Below, piece after piece: positions 43,622 through 54,597 of a stretch of 64,000 nucleotides of DNA (the stretch's first letter is position 1; each line of letters starts with the position of its first letter). The DNA is taken from the NCBI GenBank assembly GCA_963682025.1, contig OY821521.1, positions 166,467,961 to 166,531,960 of the forward strand, written 5' to 3'. The DNA is from Cordilura impudica. Its lineage: Eukaryota; Arthropoda; Insecta; Diptera; Scathophagidae. Below the pieces are notes generated by a model. It made no database searches. It saw only the letters and a list, made by a program, of their open reading frames with translations, and had not been told where the DNA came from. A program made the translations under genes and the position numbers.

Positions 43622-46204
43622 ATGCTTATGGATTGCCATCACTCTAATAATGTATTTATTTTTTTCCATCTTAAACAATTTGAATATTTACTTGAGTCTC
43701 TCAATATACATATAGCCTCATTAAATGAAACTTATTTAAATGAAAATCACAAACCATATTTACGAAATTATTTAATATACAGAAAAGATAGAGAAGGAGC
43801 TAGAGGTGGCGGCGTAGCTCTAATTGTTCGAAAAAATGTAAATCACAAACTTCTAAATGTTGTAAATACGATGTTAATTGAAAATCTTTCAATAGAAGTA
43901 ACCATCAATAATCGGCCAGTTATAATAACAACAGCTTCTTCACCGAAGTACTCCCCATCCTTCAGAAATGATATTACGAAACTAACTTCATTCAATAAAA
44001 CTTTCTTCGTACTAGGAGATTTAAATGCAAAGCATACATTATGAAATTGTACATCAAATAACACTGCTGGGAACGTCCTCTTCAATCTTCAGCAATGTCA
44101 AAATTTTTTCATACATCACACAGTAGAATCAATGTATCAACCATACCAACAAAATAGAAATCCATCGGTCATAGATATTATTCTTACCAACTCAGCAATA
44201 AACATGACCTTAGATGCTCTTGGTTACGATGTTCCCTCTGATCAGCGACCATTGGTTTGTACATTACATCAATCATCTGTAATTCTTGTAGATACAAGTC
44301 ACTTCGATTACAAATCGTCAAACTGGTTGTTTTTTCAAAATCATATTGAAAGCCGTTTAAGATTTCACTTCGAAATGTATACTAGCAAAGATACAATCGA
44401 CCGTGATATCGCCAATCTTATTGAAGTCATCCTAGAAGCCCGCAACATTTCTACCCCCATGGTCAGTACAGACAATAATTATGTACTCACAATGGCAACA
44501 GTAAAACTAATAAAGACAAGGCGCATTCTACATCGAAAAATGAAAGGAGCGTATACCCAAAATGATTCAAATTTCTATAAGCAATGTGTTAAACTTATAA
44601 GTACAATTATTGACCACAGAACTAAAATGGAACGAAATGATAAGTGGACAAAGTTACTATCAAACTTAAAGCCAGGCGATAAGTCGTTTTGGAAAATCAG
44701 CAGGGGACTGAGAGGTAAACTTAACAAAACCATTCCGACTCTAAAAACAGCCAACCAGGAAATCTGCGCAGACAATGAGAAAGCTCAATTGTTAGCTGAT
44801 TCTTTTTTAATGGCAAACAGTCTAACTTCAAATTTTAAACATTCAATTGACAAGACTGTAAATAGAAAAGTGAAACGTTTTAAAAAGGACACCAATAGCT
44901 CTGAGGGAGCCATTTTCACTTCAATGGATGAATTAAGTACAATAATTAAAAGCCTTAAAACTTCTAAGTCTGCAGGATTGGATAAAATTTCTAATTTATT
45001 ACTCAAAGAGTTGCCGAAAAAGGCTTTAAAGCTTTTAGTTGTTTTATTTAACAGCTGTATTCAATTAAACTATTTTCCAAAGCACTTCAAAACTGCCAAA
45101 ATTGTTGCGGTCCCAAAGCCAAAGAAACCTAAAAATGACCCAAACAGTTACAGGCCAATTAGTCTTCTAAGTAACTTGGGCAAATTATTTGAGAAAATCA
45201 TACACATCAGACTTAGTGAGTTTGCAACAGATAACAATTTAATAGCTGAAGAACAATTTGGGTTCAAGAAAGAACACAGCTGCATTCAACAAGTTAACAG
45301 AATTGTTAATATCGTATTGGAAAATAAGCGCAAGAAACGTTCTACTGGGCTTATTCTCTTAGATGTCGAAAAGGCATTTGATACTGTCTGGCACAATGGC
45401 CTTATCTATAAAATACTGAATTCTAACATGCCAAAATATTTAAGCAAAATAATAACAGAATTTCTTGATGAGAGAAAATACATTGTAAGTGTTAATGGAT
45501 CGTGTTCTTCGCCGACAACTACAACCGCAGGCCTACCGCAAGGTTCGGTACTTTCGCCATTGCCCTACTCTTTATACACACCTGACTTTTCTCCTCCTCA
45601 ATATGTAGGCACAGCATACTATGCAGATGACACAGCCCTGATAACTTCAGGTAAAATCACCTCAGCTCTACTCAAGAAAATGGAAAAGGGGTTAATAAGT
45701 TGCTACAAATATTTTCATAAATGGAAAATAAAAATTAACCCTGCTAAGACCCAAGCTATTATCTTTCCGTTCAACAAGTGCCCAAAACGATTACCAAATC
45801 GGAATTTGAAATTAGACAATGTCGAAATTCCCATCGTTAACGATGTTAAATACCTTGGTGCCCAGTTGGATAAAAAATTGAAGTTCAAAAAACACATTGA
45901 TGAAACCGCCAAGAAAGGTTCAAACGTTTTAAAAGCACTTTGGCCATTAATAAACTATCGTTCGTCCCTGAACTTTAAAACCAAAAATCTCATTTTCAAA
46001 ACTGTTATAAAACCTACATTAACTTTTGCTTGTCCTATATGGTACAAAGCCGCCAGAACACATATCAAAAAATTGCAAATGATCCAAAATAAATCTCTTC
46101 AAATAATTAATAACGTGCGTTGGAGGTATTCTACAGATCTTCTACATATTAGAAGTGGATTCGAAAAAATTCATGAATTCATTTATAGGTCTAGCCAAAC
46201 CTAA
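43622..46204 (+). CDS. LINE ORF2: endonuclease plus reverse transcriptase, one nonsense codon
   Basis: One frame of about 860 codons broken only by TGA at 44,042-44,044. This falls in GDLNAKHTL, where the family has a Trp (a TGG to TGA change fits). N-terminal endonuclease part: IASLNETYL, GGGVALIVRK, GDLNAKH; SDQRP stands where SDH is usual. RT: YRPISLLSNLGKLFEKII, LLDVEKAFDTVWHNGLI, GLPQGSVLSP, YYADDTALI, and the thumb KWKIKINPAKTQAIIF...VKYLGAQLDKKL. Active-site YADD is intact at about 45,617-45,628. The order and motifs place it in the Jockey clade. ORF1 is missing. The few defects point to a fairly recent insertion. Confidence 0.92.
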
Positions 46205-46429
46205 TTTCACTCTAACACGCATTCTACTTACCCTCTAATAAGAGCATGTAGAGAATTCTCATTATAAATATTTAGTAAAAATCACCAAACTGAAAACTAT
46301 ATGTATAAAATTGTTTACAAAGTAAACCGTTTATATATACTGCTTTTCTAATAGTGTTTGAGATTTTATAGTTTTAGAATTAGATTTAGAATCAGATAAA
46401 GGTTTTCCCTAATTTCCTTTAAAATATAA

Positions 46430-46612
46430 TTTTTTTTTTTTTTTTTTAAGCCTAGTTCCGCGAAGCCAATTGGCTTCTCTGCAGATTCTAATTTGGCTAG
46501 TTTTTTTTTTTTTTTTATTTTTTTTGCAGCGACAGACCAAAGCCTCTGGTGGGAATCGAACCCACGACCCCCGCATGATAGGCGAGCACGCTACCTACTC
46601 ACCTACACTATA
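46430..46612 (-). mobile_element. tRNA-derived SINE in the LINE 3' UTR
   Basis: Minus strand from 46,612: an A-box-like TAGGTGAGTAGG (46,594-46,605), a tRNA-like anticodon arm (CTCGC CTATCAT GCGGG) and a perfect T-arm GTGGG TTCGATT CCCAC with B box GGTTCGATTCC (46,552-46,562). A tail follows with an A-run, the palindrome GAAGCCAATTGGCTTC and a second A-run (46,450-46,431). No acceptor-stem pairing is possible, so it is a SINE head rather than a tRNA gene. Target duplications are not clear. Confidence 0.72.
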
Positions 46613-46745
46613 TAAAACATTATAAAGAATTTACTGATCTCATTTGTTGTAATATATTGAATAATATCTCAAACTCTGTAAATATGTATATATAAAATTA
46701 AATGAAATAAAGATGATATTTTGAAATTGAAAAAAAAAAATTTAA

Positions 46746-47760
46746 ATGTGCAGCGGTGGAAGGAGAACGTCATTTGGATCAATTAATGGGTTATTTGAAA
46801 TGTTTTGTTTTCCTTTTGAATACTCAGTTCTTTTTGGCCACTCTGTTCTGAAGTACTGATGGCCTTACAAAGACAAAGGAAACAACAATATTTTGTGAAA
46901 CCTCCTTCAATACCAGTCAACAAACCAATGACCTGAAACAGGTTTTATTACAGTTATTTACGATGGTCTATACTATATATACAAAGATATTTAAACCACA
47001 CACCTTCAGGTCACCACAGATCTTGTTGTATTTGAGTAATGCCAAAATTTCAGTCATTGATTCGTAATTTTCCTTTCTACTAATGGTAGGAGCAGTTGGT
47101 ATGGATGGTTTTTCATTCCCATTATGCAAAAGAAGATCATTTAAACTGTACTTAGAGCCATCAATAAATAATCTCCATTCAGTTTTGTCATATGGCTGGT
47201 TAATTTTTTGAAATAAACCATCAACATTAGTACAGTATAGAATAGAGTGTTTCTTTTCAAAATATGCAGCTTCTATCTCTATAGATTGCTACTTTTGTCC
47301 CAACTGCAAGATGTTTCCACTGCTGCATGCGTGAAGCTATTAATTCTGCGTCTTGCTCCGTTAAATGTAAATCCCGAATTAGATCATTCAGCTCAGCTTG
47401 AGTCACTAAATGACGTTCATCATCATACAAACTACCAATGCTGGTGAAAGATGTTTCGGACTCACTGCTCGTAGCACTGGGAATGACTGGTAATGGATCA
47501 TTGTTTGGACGTTGAACTGGTTTGGAAACCGATGGGTTAATCGCGTAAGTAATATTTTTCGATTTTTCATATTGAATCCAGCAACTTTTGTTAAACAGAA
47601 ATAACAATCGGTTTGGTGGTTATTTGACTCTCTCCAAAGTACTGGAATTAAAAACTCGAATAGATCGTTTTGCCATTTAACCACTTGTATAAAACAGTTC
47701 TGCTATTATTGCAAAACATTGTCGGTTTTCACGGTTTGTCCAAGTTTCTGACAGCAAAAT
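46746..47760 (-). pseudogene. DCYFC/LPPLHIKLG family gene, copy 2, N-terminal part
   Basis: Minus strand order: FCCQKLGQTVKTDN, VLYKWLNGKT, LIPVLWRESNNHQTDCYFCL (Cys pair and WRE motif), PSATSSESETSFTSIGSLYD, AELIASRMQQWKHLAVGTKV, LYCTNVDGLFQKIN, KTEWRLFIDGSKYSLNDLLL, ESMTEILALLKYNKICGDLK, a 71 bp intron, VIGLLTGIEGGFTKYCCFLC, a frame break, then EWPKRTEYSKGKQNISNNPL and NDVLLPPLHI at the LINE junction. There are three or four frame breaks and no intact start. WRLFIDGSK, CGDLK and the downstream DEQ/DEHGE Glu could form a DDE triad of an RNase H-like fold. I do not know a named family for it. Confidence 0.68.
46933..47003 (-). other. Predicted 71 bp intron in copy 2
   Basis: GTGTGTGGTT...CCTGTTTCAG lies exactly between CGDLK and VIGLL (phase 0). 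Copy 1 is continuous here (CCNLKVVSFL). Confidence 0.75.
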
Positions 47761-47792
47761 CAAAATAATGTAAATATGCATAATAATGTAAA

Positions 47793-48937
47793 CTAGCAGA
47801 TTCCAGCGCTCGAAATTCGAGTGCAATTTCTAGGCAGCTTTATTTTTCACCATAGCCAAATCACAAACCAACACTTTTATGGTTTATTATTATTGTGAAT
47901 GAAGATAACAAACTCATTAACAAACACATTAACAAATTTAATAAAACACACATAGCATATGTATAATTATACCCTATACAACTATGTGGTTTGGGTATAA
48001 TGACTTTGTGCTGCTGTTTGTAACTACCAAAAATATTTGACCTAGACCCATCTTTTATTATACCGATCGACTCAGAATCACTTTTTGAGTCAATTTAGCA
48101 ATGTTCGTCCGTCCGTCCGTCTGTGTGTCCATGTAAAGCTTGTAATCAAACTGCAGGTCGCAAATATGAATATATGTTGATGAAATTTGGTATATAAGCT
48201 TTAATCGGCCATAGGATGAAAGCTATTGAAATTGGTGAAATTCGGTCCATGTTCAGACCTAGCCCCCATACAAATGACCCCCGACATGAAGTGCCATAAG
48301 ATCCAAATTATAATATATATCTCAGTCAAATTGGGGTTGTATGTGTTTATTATATCCATTAATCAGTAGTCCAAACATAATCCCTATAGGACAATTCTTA
48401 GTCATAGGTCCCATATAAGCTGCTTCCCGATCTTCACCTAAATCTATCAAAAAACAAAAATATTGCACAGATTTTTCTCAAATTTGTTTTGTATATATTT
48501 TTTCAACATATAAGTGACTCTACCAAATATGGTCAAGATCCGTCCATTTTTCGACCTAGTCCCCATATAAATATAGCACCCGATATGAACTTTTTCATAT
48601 TTGCAGCAAAAAAATTAATAACAGTGCCACTCAAATTTGGTTTATTCTTATTTTCCATATCGAATTAGTTGGACCGAAGATATAGGGTCTCTAAACCATG
48701 TTATAGGGTATCATATGGTCGGTCTAGAGTGACTATAATTTTCTTACTTGTTTTGTGTTAGTAGCAACTTTAAATGCAATTTACTCAAATTGAAGGAAAA
48801 AATTTAAAAATCTGTAAATCTGCAAAACGGCTAAAAGGAAATACGTTTCAAATAAAATGCGTTTGGGTAAAATCGGGATAAAACGGTAGAGCAAAACATA
48901 AGTCACAAGAAATCGTCTAGCCTATTAATATTAAAGA
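47793..48937 (-). mobile_element. Helitron-like element split by a DINE-like element, copy 6
   Basis: The minus strand begins A|TC at 48,937 (TTTAATATTAATAGGCTAGA) and ends CTGCTAG at 47,793, with the CTCGAATTTCGAGCGCTGGA hairpin. The DINE-like element occupies 47,969-48,750. Confidence 0.78.
47969..48750 (+). mobile_element. DINE-1-like element, copy 4, nested in a Helitron
   Basis: 782 bp, full layout with a short GTCCGTC run at 48,108. Its edges sit in a T-run of the Helitron (TATAATT|ATACCC ... ACTTG|TTTTG), consistent with T|T insertion of Helentrons. Confidence 0.8.
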
Positions 48938-49624
48938 TATTATTAATGATTCTGATATTGTATATCCTTTTCTTCCAACCAAATATTTACCACACACAAA
49001 GAAAAAATAGCTTGAATTAGTAACACACGATCTCCCTGACATGCTTAAATGCAACTATTATGAAGATTTAGAATGAATGTGGGCCTCTGTCAAATTAATA
49101 TTTGTGAAATTGTAGTGTCAGTATTGACTGTTTTACAGTATTGCCAGCATACGATAAAAAGTGAACAAGACGTGATAGCCCAATTTTGATGCTAGATTCG
49201 AATTCAGCGCACCCAGATTAGTTAAAAAACATGCTTCGTTTCTGCAGTAAATTTTTTTTAAATTTGTAGACCAGTGTAATCATTCGAGCCAAATATGTTG
49301 CTATTCAAAAAAAATTATTAAGAAAAGGGGAAAATTAAAATTTTTGGAAAATTTCATTTGCATAAAATTAGTCCAACTTGATTTGCTGAAGTTAAGGAAA
49401 AAAATATAAAAGTTCAGCCTGAGAATGCCAAAGTCTTTGAAGGTGTTACTATACTGGCCCACTACTTTCACCTTGACTAGGAATTTTTCACCCCCCCCCC
49501 CCCCCCCCCAAACACACAGAAGGGCTGTTGTACAGTGTAATATATAGATTTTTCGAAAATTTATAAAAATATATGTGTTATTTTACAAACATATAAATAG
49601 CAACTTTTAGTGATTTTAGTTTAA
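48938..49624. other. No gene recognised; 19-base C run
   Basis: A homopolymer of 19 C lies at 49,491-49,509, followed by AAACACACAG. The rest is featureless AT-rich DNA. Confidence 0.6.
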
Positions 49625-49991
49625 CTAGCAGATTCCAGCCCTAGAAATTCGAGTGCAAATTTTTGGAAATTTTATTTTTTCATTAAATAAAGACCCTAAA
49701 GGTATGCTAATCAATTATAGCCAATTCACAAATCAACACCAAAGAACAAACTCAATTTTATTACAAACACATTAACAAATTTAATAAACACACACATTGC
49801 ATATGTATAATAATGTAGCAACTTTAAATGCAATTTACTCAAAATAAAGGAAAAAATTTTAAAATCTGTAAATTTGCAAAATGACTAAAAAGAAATACCT
49901 TTCAAATAATATACGTTTGGTCAATATTGGGATAAAACGGTAGAACAAAACATCAGTCACAAGAAATCGCCTAGCCTATTAATATTATAGA
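49625..49991 (-). mobile_element. Helitron-like element, copy 7 (intact ends)
   Basis: 367 bp. Minus strand A|TC TATAATATTAATAGGC at 49,991; CTGCTAG|T at 49,625. The hairpin has one change (CTCGAATTTCTAG). Confidence 0.8.
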
Positions 49992-50877
49992 TTCTAATTT
50001 ATCGCCTTTTTGGAATTTTTGGGTACTGTTTTGCGCTTTTTGTCTGTCTGTCTGTCTGAAAAATTACAATCCGTCCGTTTGTTTCAATTTCACTTAGTCT
50101 GTCTGTTATTCTGCACTCATCGCCCTTTAATCCTTACCGATCTTCTTAACCCTTCCTTGTACGATTCCACACTGATACACTGTTATTTTGATTTTTGGAA
50201 CTCTTAATCATGGAACTTCGAGTTCTCAATCTTTGATATTTTGCATAAAGTATTTTTTTTTTGTTCTGAAAATTTTAAAAATCCTTCTTTCTTCTGCTAT
50301 TAAATTGCGAAAAAAAAAGTAGTTTTATGTTTGGAAATGTTGACAGTAATTTATTTTGATTTTAATGAATTTTTATAAGCCAACATTGTAATTTATATAA
50401 TTCTCTTTCACCTTAACTAGGATTTTATGATTTTTTTATTTTTGTGGTTAAGCTTTAATGTCAACATCCATATGTAAGTGTAAATAATTTACCAAAATTT
50501 TAGCACAAAATTTATGAGTTTGTTTTTGTTACAAAGACCATAACAATTTATGGATTTCCGTAAAAAGCCAAAGGCTAACCAAACTAATGGTAGGAATATT
50601 ATATGGTCTATTTATGTTGAAAACATTTTACATGATAACAAACATTTCATAGATAAAATGTATATGATAAAAGTTTGTTATATAAATACAATTTTGGTCT
50701 TAAACATATTTTGGGCAAAAATATAAAACTTTAAAATATTAAAAAAAACAACTGACTATATGAACAATAGTTTCAAAGCGAAAAAAATATATTATTTTAA
50801 GGTTTATTATAACAAGAAATGACAGTCTAAGGATTTAAGAATAACATATCACAATTCTTCAAAAACTGTGCAGAGGG
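49992..50877. other. No recognised gene
   Basis: CTGT repeats at 50,040-50,058. The 65-residue frame at 50010-50207 is not gene-like. Confidence 0.4.
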
Positions 50878-51015
50878 TATGTATAGGTCCGTTCCGTTTG
50901 TAACGCATAGGAAAATACATTTGCGACCCCATAAAGTACAGATATTCTTGATCCTTATAACAACTCGAGTCGATATAGAGATGTCTGTCTGTCCGTCTGT
51001 TTGCTGAAATCACGT
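50878..51015 (+). mobile_element. Fragment related to the 28056-28700 inverted-repeat element
   Basis: GTATGTATAG ... CCGTTTGTAACGCATAGGAA, GACCCCATAAAGTACAGATA, TTCTTGATCC, GAGTCGATATAGAGATGTCT and GTCCGTCTG: the same left-arm order as at 28.06-28.2 kb and in related repeats across Drosophila. Confidence 0.6.
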
Positions 51016-51900
51016 TCATTCACAAAATAAACCATTTACCTGGGTAAAGTTATGATAATATTGATGATGCTCATTATTTCAAGCGGGTTGGTATTGAAAT
51101 GGATAAATCGGACATCATTGTACCGAGATATGTCCAAAAAGTTGAAGACAACTCTCAAAATTTTAAAAATTCAGTGTTTTTGTTGTAATAATTTAGTATT
51201 AAGTTTATCATATTTTCAGATGGATGCTTTTTAAAATATTTTTTATACATATGTTATAAATAGTGCAAAAATTCCAGATCATTTTACCATCTTTCAAGTG
51301 ATATGTATATAGAAGTTTAAAAATAATTTTCATAATTATTATTTCAAATAACTCTAAATATTTTTGTTTATTTTATACCCTTTTTTGCCTCGAAATCATA
51401 TTTTTAAAATTTACTTTATCACAAGAATCCAGAGACTTCTAAAAGGACTTCCATGTTTAAAAGGATTACATTACTCAAAAAATACAAATAATACTCGTCC
51501 TAGTCCTAGTCAAAGAAAGAATAAAATCTTGGGAATTTTATACATTTTAAAATGTCTTTGCAAAACTTAATTCTTCAATAACCTTGGATATACCGATAAA
51601 TTTTTTCAAGAAAAAATTATGTTAAAGATTTTGATTTGTAATAACACAAACCAAATGTTAATTTTTATAGCTTTATTTATTTATTTTATACATATTTTTG
51701 ATGTGTAAACATCTATACGCGGAGGGGGGTAAATTTCTATTTCACAATACAATCACAAAAACGCTGTGAGCCGTAAGACGAATCGGTTTGCCTTGTGATT
51801 GTATTGGTGAAAAAATTAGTTATGACACAAAATTGTTTCAACTAATTCAATAACCTTTTGCTGTAAAACGTAAAAAATTGCACAATATAAACGTATAACA
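51016..51900. other. No recognised gene
   Basis: AT-rich DNA with no recognisable motif. Confidence 0.4.
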
Positions 51901-52193
51901 TCTATAATATTAATAGGCTAGGCGATTTCTTGTGACCGATGTTTTGTTCAACCGTTTTATCCCGATTTTGACCAAACGTATATTATTTGAAAGGTATTTC
52001 TTTTTAGCCAATTTGCAGATTTACAGATTTTTTAAATTTTTTTCTTTATTTTGAGTAAATTGCATTTAAAATTGTTACTAATATACATACATAAAATTAT
52101 ACAATGCTATGTGCGTGCTTAGGGTCTTTATTTAATGAAAAAATACAATTTCCTAGAATTTGCACTCGAATTTCGAGGGCTGGAATCTGCTTG
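51901..52193 (+). mobile_element. Helitron-like element, copy 8 (internally deleted)
   Basis: 293 bp. A|TC TATAATATTAATAGGC start; the end reads CTGCTTG|T, with the CTAG changed to CTTG. About 75 internal bases are missing relative to copies 1 and 4. Confidence 0.78.
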
Positions 52194-52279
52194 TATACAT
52201 AATTCAACAACCCCACAAGTATAACAGAGACCCTGCAGTTGTTTGCTATAAGTGATTCATAGATGACGCTTTCTGTTTG

Positions 52280-52830
52280 ATTTTAAAAAAGTGACATAAA
52301 AATCCTTAATTAGTAAATGTTTCCACATCTCCCCTGTGATCGGAATCACATGATTTTTTTTTAAAGTGACATAAAAATCCTTAATTAGTAAATGTTTCCA
52401 CATCTCCCCAATATTTTTATTGTTTTTTCATTCGATGCAAAAATTATCAGATTATTTGGCGTTGCGACTCTTGGAGCACGAGAAAACATGGATTTTCCAA
52501 ATTAAATCCGGCAGCACACGACTGCCCTTGAATTCAGAATATCATTTGGAAATTTTTTGTTTTAGCGATTTTTGTTTTAGGCGATTTTTGGTTTTGGCGA
52601 TTTTTAATTTTTCCGATTTTTGATTTTGCCAAATTAAATCCGGCAACACTTAACTATTGCCCTTTAATTTAGAACATCAATTTGAAATTTTTTATTTTAG
52701 CGATTTTTGATATTGGCGATTTTTAATTTTTCCGATATTTGATTTTAAAGACTTTTGTTTTTCGGCGACTTTTTTTCGACTTTCGGTTTTGGCGATTTGT
52801 GATTTTTGGCGATTTTTGAATTTGGCGATT
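52280..52830. repeat. Local duplications and GGCGATTTTTGATTTT repeats
   Basis: AAGTGACATAAAAATCCTTA followed by GTTTCCACATCTCCCC occurs twice (about 52,290 and 52,364). From 52,560, degenerate 15-16 bp units of GGCGATTTTTGATTTT alternate with a duplicated CCAAATTAAATCCGGCA block (52,496 and 52,627). Confidence 0.75.
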
Positions 52831-53600
52831 CCGCCCATATATTCCCCGGCTACTCACATTGGTAATTCAAGACTCTCACTTTCATATTACTTCGTATATT
52901 ATTTTTACAGGAGGTGACACGCCTACCAATCTGATATCGCCCGTTTTTTATCTGACTACTTACATTAATACATGATTGACTCGTACAAAGTGTCAACGCT
53001 TTCCCTTTTTTAGTACCCGAGATATATGATATTATATATTTACTTTCTATGGGTGCAACCACGCCCACTTCTCTGGTCACGCCCAGTTGTTGTTCGACTG
53101 ATCACATGAATAAGGTCCTAATTCTCTCACTATTGCAGTTATCCAGATATATGACATTTAAGATTTACTTCGTATGGGTTGACCTACGCCCATTGATCTG
53201 ATTCAGCCCCTTTTTTCGGACTACTCACATTTATAATGGATGACCTCAGACAAGTTTTCAAAGCTGCCTCTATAATAGTACTCGAGATATGTGATATTGA
53301 ATAATTACTTTGTATGGGAGGTGCCACGCCCACTTATTTGATCCCGCCCATTTTCGACATGGCTACTAACATTAATAGTAGGTGACATCACACAAATTTG
53401 CAAAGCACTCCCTGTCATAGTACTCAATATATATGTTATTAAAAGTTCACTTTGTATGGGAGGCGCCACGCCCACTAAAAATACCAAAATAAATTATTAG
53501 CCTATAGGTCCTTCCAGAAACAAATTAATACTCTGTAAAAATTTCAGAAAGATCGTTTCAATCGTTTCACCTCCTGTAAGCTACAAACAAGCAAACATAC
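52831..53600. repeat. CACGCCCACT repeat module, about five units
   Basis: Same 130-150 bp unit as at 20.8 and 28.2 kb, ending TTTGTATGGGAGGCGCCACG + CCCACT at 53,475. The short minus-strand frames here follow the repeat. Confidence 0.72.
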
Positions 53601-54231
53601 ATACTTTCGCTTTTATAAATGTGTATTAGTGTGGCCCTTAATAAAAAGAGGGTTCAAACTCTCGGTCTCACCCCCTAAAAATATGCGAATAGCAAAAACT
53701 GAGATATACAAAGTTTTGGGTCAATCGAAAATTAGAAATTTAGAGGTGCCTCAACGCGACTGAAAATTACAAGAATGTTGTTTATATGGGGAAATTATAA
53801 CTTTTTTCAGATTTTACAAAAATTTATAGTTTAATTTGTTCGACAAGTTTTGATATGAATCGATTTCAGTACTAATTTATCTCTTTAAAAAGCTATATAA
53901 CATCAAAATCGATTAAAAACTCGCCAAGAAATAGCAAATGTGGTCTGGGGACTTTTGTGCCAAAAAAAAAACTAGGTCGTGAATTTGACGGACATTTTTT
54001 CAACATTAAGAAATTAATTAAAGTCATCATTTTTTTTTTGTCTCTATGCCTATGAGCACTCAGACATAAAGTATTGTATTATTACCACGTTTTTAACCTA
54101 TTGCGCAATGAGACTCAACATGGAAAATTTTTTTGACAAAAAATTTTGAAAACTACTTTTTTAAGTTTTAAAAAATTTCCTTAAAGAAAATTTCAAAAAA
54201 TTGATCTGGCACTTTAAAGTTTTACTAAATA

Positions 54232-54597
54232 CTAGAAGATTCCAGCGCTCGAAATTCGAGTGAAATTTCTAGGCAACTTTATTTCTCAACTTACCCAATT
54301 CACAAACCAACACTTTTTTGGTTTATTATTATTGTGAATGAAGATAACAAACTCATTAACAAACACATTTATAATTTAATAAACACACACATAACATGTG
54401 TATAATTTTATGTATGTGCTAGTAGCAACTTTAAATACAATTTACTCAAAATAAAGGAAAAAATTTAAAAATCCGTAAATCTGGTGAATAGCTAAAAAAA
54501 ATACCTTTCAAATAATATACGTTTAATCAAAATCGGGATAAAACGATAGAACAAAACATCGGTAATCAGAAATCGCCTAGCCTATTAATATTATAGA
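54232..54597 (-). mobile_element. Helitron-like element, copy 9 (intact ends)
   Basis: 366 bp. Minus A|TC TATAATATTAATAGGC at 54,597 and CTTCTAG|T at 54,232, with CTCGAATTTCGAG hairpin. Inserted in the left arm of the inverted-repeat element. Confidence 0.8.

Larger units (their letters stand above)
43602..46740 (+). mobile_element. Jockey-type LINE inserted in the DCYFC copy 2 gene
   Basis: About 3.1 kb, 5'-truncated just before ORF2 and ending AATAAAG...TTGAAATTG + A-tail (46,730-46,740). ATGTGCAGCGGT, part of the gene's LPPLHI codons, is duplicated on both sides (43,590-43,601 and 46,746-46,757). That proves the insertion point and direction. A SINE sits in its 3' untranslated region. Confidence 0.9.

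Noticed and set aside
43476..43715. 79-residue plus-strand frame spanning the gene/LINE junction
   Set aside because: It joins antisense of the DCYFC gene to LINE sequence and cannot be a real gene.
46540..46610. Possible functional tRNA gene
   Set aside because: The T-arm and anticodon arm are good, but the acceptor stem cannot pair and the sequence continues into a SINE tail.
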